Source of the DNA: Cliona cf. orientalis
Lineage: Eukaryota > Porifera > Demospongiae > Clionaida > Clionaidae
NCBI GenBank assembly: GCA_963930775.1
Contig: OZ005689.1
Location: 35,852,694-35,916,693 of the forward strand
Direction: 5' to 3'
DNA length: 64,000 bases
This document shows positions 47,027 through 55,997 of the stretch, piece after piece; within the stretch, counting starts at the first letter, position 1, and every line of letters starts with the position of its first letter. The notes beneath the pieces are model-generated. The model did no database searches. It saw only the letters and a program-made list of their open reading frames with translations, and was not told the DNA's origin. The position numbers and the translations under genes were made by a program.

Positions 47027-49719
47027 TCACTGCATACTGATATTGTCTTCTAGTGCACTATTGATCTCTCTGACTTTAGGTCGTTTACGTTTATTTGATT
47101 TTGCCTTTCCAACCTTCATGACATCTAACCTTTGTACTGGAATGCGGCCACCAGAACATACAATACAGCATGTGGATGCTGACACTGTCCTTAAACGACG
47201 GTCTGTCGGTTCACCAATGGCACTTAGAATCGGTGTACGTAAACAGTTTTCAGAAGATGAACAAGTATGTTTAATGTCACAATCATGGGATAATGTGGCT
47301 AGCATGCACGATCATCTATTAACATAACAGTTACATGCTCACAAAACATAGACATAGTTCATGCACAAAATCTAATACCGTAAATTGCGAATATTTCGTT
47401 GTTATAATATTTTCGGACAGCCTGGCTTGTGCGAAGATTAAATGCACAAAAAAATACATGCGCAATATGAACGATAGTGCGGTACAGGGTCGTTTGTCCG
47501 AAAATTGTTTAACGTGAAAATTTATCGCATGAAATATTTTAGACACGAAATATTCGCGATTTACGGTAGTATTATTATATACCTGGTCAAATAGTACCGT
47601 GCGCATGCGCAGATTGAAGCGGTTGCAGAGACCACACCCCTCATAGCAAGCAATTGCTCTGGCCTGGCTCCTGCAATGGCGACGTTCTCGCTCTGCTCGA
47701 ACGTTGCTATTGGACTCCTGACAGGTATGACAAAGAACAGACCTCGCCTCTCGCTTCGCTCGAGGCTCGATGGCTAACGCCAGCGCCTGCTTAGCAGGCC
47801 TCTTGAAATGCGCGGCGCTTTCGCGCCGATCGTTCGACAATGCGTCTCTATGGCCCGAGGCATTTAGGCCACTCTTCTTTGTGCACACGGCCCTACAGTT
47901 CTGACCAATCCTGAGCCTTGTAAGCGCTGACTTCTCTCCGCCCGCACCGCGCGTTCATAGCAACCGGGCTCATCCAAGACGCGTATCCATGCCCTCATGT
48001 AATGACACGGACTATATAAGAAAAATGATCGTCTGAAAAATATTTTTCGTTGTATATATAACAATAACTGCGGAGACTTTTATCGTCAAATTTCTTCTGT
48101 CTACCACTATATATGAGATGAGCCCTTGATTGACACCCGTTTCGTCCAGCGCGCCCACACAGCTATATGCACAATTAATGTACACTAAAGTTAAAATGTT
48201 GGTACCATTTCTTCCATAATATTATTTTCACCTGGTAAAACTGAAGCATACTACTAGGAACACCATTCACTACGATAAGCTCCACATCTGGGATATCCAT
48301 ACCCTACAAATTAATTTCAATTACAGTAGGTGACCATTAATTATTATTATGAATAAACATACCATGCCAAAAGCTATCGTAGCTGAAATGCATCTTATCT
48401 GTCCACTTTTGAAGTTATCATACACATATTTTTTCGTGTGTTGCGTCAGACTTGCATGGTACACTGCAACGTAATCTCTCTTAGGTGATGCTCGCATAAG
48501 AAAATCATACACTTTACATGTAGCTTCTTTCGTGAGGCAAAAAATTATGGTCTTAGGTACATCTTCTGGAGAAAGGGCAGTGTTGAATACACATTTTAAT
48601 CCATCCAAATCTCTCTGTATATAAAATACCTATATGGTGGGCTTACTACTCCATACACTTACTTCAAGAGCGGTTGATTTTGATATGGACAAAAATATGT
48701 TGGGACGATCAAGGGTATGGCATACAATAGCTGAAGATTTTAGGTGAAGTGATTCTATGATAATTTCCTTTACATGCGGTGGAGCTGAAGCTGTGAGGGC
48801 AATAAATGGCACATCAGTCAAAGCCCTCAATCCACCTAACTCAGAAAATGATTTTCGAATCAGATCCCCTATAGATTGAGCGGTTAGTGTGAATATGCTA
48901 TATAGCCTAGATAAAATATTTAATATTCTAACCATTCAGGGATACAATGTGCCTCATCGACTGCTATTAAGCCTAGCCGCTGTTTAAATACTGGATACTC
49001 AAATATTCCCCGCCAAGGTGCACCAATAATTATTTCTGGAGCCACAAACACTGCAAGGGGTTATTACAAATGACAAGTGTCAATTTCTTTGTCCGTTTGG
49101 CCAAATACAAGTATACAATACGCTTAAATCCCTCACCAAATCGATATTGTCCCACGGACACACTCTCAAATTTCTTTTGATCACACTGACCAATTTGAAT
49201 TGCTGAAATACCATTCTTGCACAAGTAGGACACCTGTCCAAGAGTGAAAATTTACCTACCTACTTGAGACCGGTTTATAGTCAAATAACATACCTGTTGT
49301 TCCATAAGTCCATTTAATGGGCTTATAATCATGCTTATTGCACTCTCGTTTATGGCTAGGGGCCCCAAAAGCATACACAATGATTTACCAGAGCCTGTAG
49401 CCATGTGTACAAAAACATCTCTTCCATGGAGCAGAGGCAGCAATGCCTCAAGCTGTCCATCACGGAAATTAGAATAGGAAAAATTGTTATGAAGAGCATC
49501 TTGAAGTTTATCTGTAACACAGCAAGTTTCAGCTAGATCTCCAGTTGACAAATCTTGGCAACTACAGAACTCCCCAGCTACAGCTGATCTCGACATACTC
49601 GCTTGAATTTTTGAATTTGCGCGCCAATTTTTTAACCCCAACACCAGTAGGAAAGGGAGGGGCAGTGGGAGAGACGAGTCTATGCCACACGGAGTCTTTG
49701 TAACCCCGGACCCCCGCAT
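47027..49719 (-). pseudogene. RecQ-like DNA helicase, motif VI not found
   Basis: Exons (minus): 49294-49719 with NFRDGQLEALLPL (Q motif), MATGSGKSLCML (Walker A) and IISPLNGLMEQQ; 49137-49233 (SYLCKNGISAIQIGQ); 48933-49050 with GLIAVDEAHCIPEW (DEAH box); about 48655-48890 with ALTASAPP (motif III); about 48356-48608 with KTIIFCLTKEATCKVYDFL (motif IV) and CISATIAFGM; 48232-48303 with GMDIPDVELIVVNGV (motif V). The terminal exon 47027-47305 has a CRT..L zinc-like region (NCLRTPILSAIGE, STCCIVCSGGRI) and a basic tail KSNKRKRPK. The expected arginine-finger motif (GRAGR type) between 47310 and 48232 is absent. That interval holds a hairpin element and GC-rich sequence instead. The exon 3/4 phase is also off by one. 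3'-5' helicase, nuclear by family. Confidence 0.7.
47376..47568. mobile_element. Palindromic element, TACCGTAAATTGCGAATA family
   Basis: TACCGTAAATTGCGAATATT at the left pairs with the right end, whose reverse complement is TACCGTAAATCGCGAATATT. The pairing covers 26 bp with one mismatch, then further weak complementarity (TTTTCGGACA / TGTCCGAAAA). It is bounded by TA and lies in the region where the RecQ motif VI exon is missing. Confidence 0.65.
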
Positions 49720-50037
49720 GAAGTCAGCTCTATCGTAGGTTATGTATTATTAATTTCACCACTACTGAGCCTGGATATCGAGTCAAGGGCTTTTAATAGT
49801 ATATTATATCATTGCCCGGACCACGGCCAACTATTGAGCTCAGTGTTAGCCTTGGACCTGACACGGCGAAGGAGTCATTGAAATAATTATTGGCCCGGTG
49901 ATAAACTACCCATAATGTATATTAATTTTACGACTTACCTCACGGGAAAGCGTTAAATTCTTTACTTGGAAACTTGGTTGAGCATCTTCCCGGGAAGTTT
50001 GCGGCACTATTGAGCCGGCTAGGCCATGCGGTCAAAG

Positions 50038-50204
50038 CCTAGCGCATTGCGCGCGCTTTAGCTACAGTCCGGACGCGCATGCGCCCATATATGGAAGTCG
50101 GTTCCACCTGACGTCACGCACGTGATACGTTTTACCAGGCTCCCCCTCTTTTCTCGCTTGCAGTTGAAAAGATCGGGGCGCCTGGGGACGAGGCTAGATA
50201 GCAC
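50038..50204 (-). repeat. Dispersed repeat CTAGCCTCGTCCCCAGGCGCC, copy 2
   Basis: This is the minus-strand counterpart of 31741-31874, with the same words in the same order (CGATCTTTTCAACTGCA, GAGGGGGAGCCTGGTAAA, CACGTGCGTGACGTCAGG). It begins inside the stop codon of the LINE reverse-transcriptase ORF, so it truncates the LINE's 3' end or has replaced its tail. Confidence 0.65.
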
Positions 50205-52600
50205 TAGGTACAAAAGAGTGGAAATAACAATTTGTTCTAGCAAATGGGCAGAGCAGAGTGTCAGATCTTGATAGCCTGCTCGAGTGGGGAGGTTGCACCA
50301 TGAAGATGTTTTCTGGGAAGCCGTGTACAATCTTAAAGACCTGAGCAAGCCTCAGATGCAATCTTCTATCATCCAGTCTTGGTACATTTGCAATGCTCAA
50401 CATTTCCTCGTACCCCAAATTCCACCTTTGTGAAATAAGCTTGAGTGCGAATCTCTGCACTGCCTCCAGTTTGTCAATGTCACCCTGTAGGTAAGGGTCC
50501 CAGACTTGTACCGCGTACTCCAGGTGTGGTCGAACTAAGCTGATGTAAAGCTGCTTTATAGTCGCTGGGTTGGCATTGTTATAGAACTGCCTGTAAAGTA
50601 GACCCAAGATTTTTCTGGCTTTGGAGCAGAGTTCTGAGATATGATCTGACCAGGAGAGATTGTTGGATAAGAGTACACCTAGATATTTGAAGAGTTTCAC
50701 CACCTCTAACTCGGATCCACACAAGTAGAGCGATGCAGAGCTGGATACAGGACACCTCTTCTTGGAAAGGATCATTGACTTGCATTTAAGAGGATTGAGC
50801 TACAGAAAGTTATCTTCAGACCATTCCTCCAAGTTGGTTAAATCGGATTGGACTTCTTCAAATTGATGAGATTCCTGAATTACTCGGTGGTATAAAATAT
50901 CATCAGCGTACATTACTAGGGAGGAGGAGGGTGATAAAGTTACCTCAGTGATATCGTTAATATAGATTGAAAAAAGTAGTGGTCCTAGTACTGAACCCTG
51001 CGGGACTCCGAATGTTACTGGAATTTGACACGACTTTGCACCGTCAATCACCACCTGTTGTCTTCTGGAGGTAAGATAGTCTGTTAACCACTCCAGCACT
51101 TTGTAGTGGAGACCAGTTCTGCATAGCTTGTCTATCAGTGGAGCATGGGGTACACTATCGAAAGCTTTCTTGTAGTCCAGGAAAATAGCACAAATGTCAT
51201 GTCCAGACTCTAGAAGCTGGAACCATTCATGAATGGTTGAAAGTAGTGCTGTCACTGTCGATCTTCCTGGCCTAAACCCCCATTGACAGTCTGAGAGTGG
51301 ATAGCAAGCCTCTAGGTGCTCGACTATCAGTGGCGTAGGAAGATGTTTTTGAGCAGGGGGGCTGAAAGTAAGCAGGTGAAGACTCACTTTACGCGCGCGT
51401 AGCGTGCGAAAGCTAGGGGGGTCTGGGGTTTTAGACCTTCTGAGAGCTTTTCTAGTGCATTTTTGAGGACATTCTGGACTCTTAGCTTGTCACATGTGAA
51501 CACAGATCAGTAGTGACTACTGATCTGCGTTCACATGTGACAATTATTGATATCTACACACCGTGGAGCTAAGATACACCACAATCATGAATAACTCAAC
51601 CCTGATTGTGGCAACAGATGAAAAAGAAAAGTGCAAACCTCAGAGGGTGAGCCCCACCCCCTAGCTTGTACAGCAGTATAAAAATCAGAGGGGCTCTGCC
51701 CCCCCAATCTTATGACTGGGGGGGCACTTGCCCCCCCAGCCCCCCTGGTTCTTACGCCAGTGACTATAAGGGAGAAGATGTTTTTCTAGAACCTTACTTA
51801 AAATACACAGGAGAGATATCGGTCGATAATTGCTGGGAAGGTGATTCTTAGATGGGTACAACAAAGGTCTTCCAAGCATCAGGCAGGTTACCTAGCCTGA
51901 TTGAAAGATTAAAAATTTCAGTCACTGAAGGTGCGATACAAGCAGCAGTACACTTCAGCATTTTTCCCGATATTCCACCCGGCCCGTTCGACTTTGACAC
52001 ATCAAGTTTAAGAAGTAGCTCTTCAACATACTCTACATTACAATATAGATCTTCGTCACCCGAGATCACGTCTGAAGGCCCAGGATTGGTGGAGTAGCCA
52101 GCGTTCTCTCCAAGAACACCCGAAGGATTGAAACATTTAGAAAAAAATTAGTTTAACATGTCTGCCTTTTCAATGTTGCTAGTGGCTTCCACTTTGTGCT
52201 CATCCACAAGTGTTGGAATGGTCGATTGCTGCTTGTTCAGGTATTTTATTACCCTCCAGAAGTCCTTGGACTTCTTGGGGTTCAGCCTCTGAAAGTAGGA
52301 TCTCTTGGCTGATCGGAGCTCAGATGTGACCTTATTTCTCAATGCCCTGTATTTGCTAAAGTTTCCAGTTAACTCGACTCTTTTATACAGCAGATTTCGT
52401 AGTTTAATCATATTAATAAGTTTCTTTGTCAGCCATGGGAGGTTCTTGCGATTTGGAAGCTTCTTTTTTGGGATACATTCATTCATAATTGAAAGAAACT
52501 TTTGAGACCAATTAGACCACGCTTCATTGATGTCATCAGACAATAGCAAACTCCAGTCAAAACTGTTGATTAGATCACACGCTCTCTCCCAGTCAGCCTG
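50205..52600 (-). pseudogene. LINE ORF2, reverse transcriptase part (interrupted)
   Basis: Pieces: 52148-52600 (ADWERACDLINSFDW, NRKNLPWLTKKLINMIKLRN); 51848-52069 (LLLKLDVSKSNGPGGISGKM); about 51780-51880 (SNYRPISLLCILSKVLEK); then, past the CAGTGGC insertion, 50800-51320 (QWGFRPGRSTVTALL, CAIFLDYKKAFDSVPH, VPQGSVLGPLLFSIYIND, LVMYADDILYH); and 50205-50775 (YLGVLLSNNLSWSDHI, YISLVRPHLEYAVQVWDP). The RT catalytic Asp residues (YKKAFD and YADD) are present. Several frameshifts exist between pieces (near 52150, 51850, 50790), so the copy is dead. The reading frame ends in the dispersed repeat at 50204. Confidence 0.8.
51328..51762. mobile_element. CAGTGGCGTA-ended element inserted in the LINE
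   Basis: CAGTGGCGTAGGAAGA at the left and TTCTTACGCCAGTG at the right are inverted repeats. ACTAT flanks both sides (51323-51327, 51763-51767), a 5-bp duplication. The interior includes the perfect local palindrome ACTGATCTG..CAGATCAGT near 51506-51533 and G/C runs (GGGGGGC, GCCCCCCC). It splits the LINE RT between SKVLEK and the QWGF block. Confidence 0.7.
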
Positions 52601-52604
52601 GCTA

Positions 52605-52800
52605 CCGTATTTTGGGTTATTTCCGTTCAAAAATTATTCAAATTTTAAATTTTCATGTAAAGTAATTTTCGTACACGGCGACCCCTTACCGTATACATTA
52701 ACGTTATGAATACGCATGCGTTTACATTTCGTATTTCTAATTTTCGTTTGTGTTATGACATTCGAAAATAAAACGATGATGGAAATAACCGAAAATACGG
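52605..52800. mobile_element. TACCGTATTTTGGG hairpin element inserted at TA in the LINE
   Basis: CCGTATTTTGGGTTATTTCC at the left and the reverse complement of the right end (CCGTATTTTCGGTTATTTCC) are terminal inverted repeats, flanked by TA on both sides. Removing the element and one TA restores the LINE reading frame exactly (RTIWCY|SQADWERAC). This gives a clean demonstration of the TA target duplication for this class. Confidence 0.85.
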
Positions 52801-52806
52801 TATAGC

Positions 52807-53775
52807 ACCAAATAGTTCGACCCTTAGCGTGATTATCACAGTTGTGTTTAGCTATTGATTTCCAAGATGTTTGAACCTGGATGCCCTTGTGATCTGCATT
52901 AGAAAGGGGAGGAACAACAAAGCAAGAATTAGACAATATAGGATTTGATATAAAAACAAGGTCAATGAGACTGGTGGAGCCATCATGATGAGTATGTGTT
53001 GGCTCCTTGACAATCTGTGTAAGGGAAAATAAATGACATAACGACTTCAACCTTGAAAATAATGGAGTGGTAGGGTTACAAAAATCTATATTAAAGTCTC
53101 CTAACACAATAAAATTTGTATACTGGTGTATAGCTAATGACTCCAAATAAGATTGAAAAGAATCAAGTACAAAAGATAAAGAGTTTGGTGGTCTATATAA
53201 AAGACAAATACACACTTTACATGATTCTTGACGTACAACAACAGAAAGCAGTTCCAGGTCCTCACATCCAGGCAGAATAGAAAAACTTAAATGAGTAGTA
53301 ATAAACATTAGGACACCTCCACCATGACGATTTCTGTCCAAGCGTATCAGCTGATAGCCTGGAATAAATAGCTCTTGGTCTTGAATATCTGAACTCAACC
53401 AAGTTTCTGAAATGCAAATAACATTAGGTGAATAGGTTTCTGCTATTAGCTGTAGTTCTGAGAATTTTGGGAGGAGGCTCCTTGCATTGTAATATAGGAT
53501 GGAAAGAGACCTGGATTTGCAAGTGATGGTTGATGAAAAATTATCAAAAAAGTGGAGTCATCTTGGTTACAAAAATAATTAACTGGGGTTGCTAAATGGT
53601 TACAAAAATTATTACAATTGTGATTACAAAAATTATGATAATGAGATGTATTGATGGGGGAGTACTCAAGTGGCTGATATTGGATCCTGGGTACGGCGTA
53701 AAAAAGAAGGATCTTCTGGTGCGTTGACGTCTTCTGAGGTGGAATATCTCCATTTTCATTGCCCTGTAGCTGCAT
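52807..53775 (-). pseudogene. LINE ORF2, endonuclease part (frameshifted)
   Basis: The frame opens at 53775 (overlapping the ORF1 end) and shifts before about 53500. From there it reads SILYYNARSLLPKFSEL, VICISETWLSSDIQDQ, RLDRNRHGGGVLMFI, FIVLGDFNIDF, SLIDLVFISN and LSNADHKGI. These are the signature blocks of an APE-type endonuclease (catalytic Glu in SETW, GDFN, and SNADH in place of SDH). The frame then runs into the hairpin element at 52803. Confidence 0.75.
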
Positions 53776-54637
53776 TTGAACTGATTGATTCTTGGATGTT
53801 ATCTACCTCTGAGTCAGTGACAACAGTGTCTGCATCAGTGTCAGCAGTGTCGGCAGGTTTATTGCACTGGTTGAGAATCCAGGAAGTCTGTACATTCACA
53901 CTGTCCCATTTCGCATCTAACTCACTTAATACAGCTTCATTAGCGTGAATGACAAACCACCAGATAGATTTTCCAGAGATTTCGTTTCTTCTTGTTTTCC
54001 TTCTAATTTTCAAACCTTGTATGTTGCAAAATTTCGAGATAATATTTTCCACTGTCTTGACTGTTGCATGAGGGTGAGTAGCCCATACCTTCCTTGCTCC
54101 TACCTTCACTCTTGGTCTCCGTTCACTCGAGCTACCTTGGGCAGTGGACCCTGGTGCTTCGCTAGAACTAGCAGCGCTTGCACTGGCTTCTGGTGCGGTG
54201 GGTGTCCCAGTTGTGATCCGAGACTGCGTCGTGGCAGGACCACTCTGTTGGGAACGTGGTCGATTTCGCTGCAGCTGTTTCTTACTGCGGGCTGTCCCTC
54301 GAGCGGTAACAGAAGCGTAGCTATGTGAACGTTGAGGGTCTTGCAAACGTGGATGGTTCTGTAGTGTGCTGAGCGCCGTTTTAGTAGTAGCAAGTTCAAT
54401 CTTCAAAGATTCCACTTCTGACTTCAGTTGCTGAATGGTGGCGCTCGCTGACTTCAGGGAGCACCACTGGCACACAAATGGTAGGCCGCCCTTGCTAACT
54501 TCCTCAAACTGGCGCTTCGTCACCCCAGCACAGTAGCGATGCACTGTACTGCCACATTCTCCTTTACACTGAAGCGTGTCGTGGTCCTTCTCTATAGCAT
54601 CGCAGCATAGTTCACACGAAGATTCCTTCCTAGGCAT
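53756..54637 (-). CDS. LINE ORF1 with PHD-like zinc finger
   Basis: A 293-codon ORF begins MPRKESSCELCCDAIEK. The first 60 residues form a C4-H-C3 pattern (CELC, C...C, HRYC, FVCQWC) typical of PHD-type fingers found in ORF1 of CR1/L2-like LINEs. A short coiled coil (TIQQLKSEVESLKIELATTK) follows, then a Ser/Thr/Pro/Gln-rich linker. A second globular part (RKVWATHPHATVKTVENII, ISGKSIWWFVIHANEAV) resembles the RNA-recognition-like portion of such proteins. The protein is presumed to bind RNA/DNA in the ribonucleoprotein. The ORF is intact. Its stop overlaps the start of the ORF2 frame at 53775. Confidence 0.75.
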   Translation of the reverse strand: MPRKESSCELCCDAIEKDHDTLQCKGECGSTVHRYCAGVTKRQFEEVSKGGLPFVCQWCSLKSASATIQQLKSEVESLKIELATTKTALSTLQNHPRLQDPQRSHSYASVTARGTARSKKQLQRNRPRSQQSGPATTQSRITTGTPTAPEASASAASSSEAPGSTAQGSSSERRPRVKVGARKVWATHPHATVKTVENIISKFCNIQGLKIRRKTRRNEISGKSIWWFVIHANEAVLSELDAKWDSVNVQTSWILNQCNKPADTADTDADTVVTDSEVDNIQESISSNAATGQ

Positions 54638-54861
54638 TGCACTTGTTCTTTAGCAGCAGCTAAACTATCAGATTTCAAGAGGGACGTAATGGCTACTTGA
54701 TTGCCACCGATTCACTGTCAATAAAAGCCACGAACAAGCTAGCTCGGTACTGAGGCACTTGATGTTTCAAGCATAAGCTGAATTCAAGAGAGACTCCGTA
54801 TTGATCACATGAACACTGCACAAAACCTTCAAATGTTTGACATATATGCACAGCACGTCCA

Positions 54862-55997
54862 AAGCGTTTGTTTCCCTTCTATAACGAAACACTAACAAGT
54901 AGAAAACTTGCTTTAGACTCGCTGTCCTCAACGGAATGCAGTTTCCCAATAGATCACTACACCAAGGAAATAAAGCGTTCCCTGGCTACTATTGAAAAGT
55001 GTGCATTGCTTTCACCAAGTAGTCCGCTTCACAGACGTCTTGGCGTACAGAATAAACCAATATTTGCCATTGAGCCCGATTCTGTAGTCATTGATGAGTT
55101 ACACCTATTCATGAGGATTTTTGATATTCTTATCAGGAACCTCATATATGAATTAATTAACAGAGACCACCATAGTCGGAGAGCGACAGACACACCATTC
55201 ATAAAAACGTTAGAGGCTACTATTAGTGAGTCTGGAGTAACATTCAGGGTGTGGGAAAAGAGGGATGCCAGTGGGAAGCCATCAGGAAATTATGCCTGGA
55301 CATCATTGAAAGGCAGTGATATGAAAAAGGTGCTGCAGTCACTTCCACCTCATTTTTCTTCTCTGTTACGAGCTAAAATTCAGGAAATAATGGCAAAGAT
55401 TTGGATGGTACGTAATGAAAATTTAATTATGATAATAATTATTATTGTGATTAAATTCTAGGATTTTTACTCTCTCTCTATAACCAAATATCTTCTCTCA
55501 GACCTCCACCTCCTGAAGAGGTATTTAGGCAGGTAAGGTGAATTTTTATACACAGTACATACATTAATTTCATACTAGCTAACTGCTCGTAACAACTATT
55601 AATATAGGACTGGATTGAGTTATTTTTATCATTACATTCTGAATGTGAAGGATTCCAATGTAAAAATGTTACACCGTACATGCACTGCTTGGTCTACCAT
55701 GTACCTACTATGATCAAAAAGTATGGTAACATTAAGCAGTTCAGTGGACAAGGTATATGAATGTGTACAATACTTTTTTGAACTATAATTATTGTATACA
55801 TGCACATGCAGGGGTCGAAAAAAATAATGACGCCAAAAGAAACTTTCTCTAGCAATCTCCATGATCCAGCTGGCGAAGGTTTAAAAGCAGAGTGGAGATT
55901 AGAACAGACTGAACAATACAGACGTAGAAAGCGTAATTATTGCAAGCGCAACCTTGACTATAGGCAAGGAACTGAAGCCATTGACTCTAACACATAA
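54862..55997 (+). pseudogene. Transposase-like protein copy B (5'-truncated)
   Basis: Exons: about 54862-55407 (KLALDSLSSTECSFPID, SVVIDELHLFMRIFDILIRN, GVTFRVWEKRDASGKPSGN), about 55462-55532, 55608-55752 (DWIELFLSLHSECEGF, NVTPYMHCLVYHVPTMIKK, FSGQG) and 55812-55997 (VEKNNDAKRNFSSNLHD, ending REGTEAIDSNT-like with a stop). The frame is in phase across the last three introns. The first half of the family (GDGTN and GGDW.FL blocks, as in copy A) is missing. Upstream sequence is replaced by the LINE 5' region. The family is multicopy in sponges and cnidarians. The spaced acidic blocks (GDGTN, DELH, GQGVEKNND) suggest an RNase-H-like transposase, an inference. It is convergent with copy A; the two 3' ends overlap. 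Confidence 0.6.

Larger units (their letters stand above)
50194..54637 (-). mobile_element. CR1/Jockey-type LINE retrotransposon, interrupted twice
   Basis: In 5'-3' order on the minus strand: ORF1 with a PHD-like finger, an apurinic endonuclease domain, a hairpin DNA element (52605-52800), a linker and RT N-terminus, a CAGTGGC element (51328-51762), and the RT with YADD. Its 3' end is cut off by the repeat at 50038-50204. No poly-A or microsatellite tail remains. The superfamily call rests on the PHD-type ORF1 plus APE-RT order. Confidence 0.8.
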
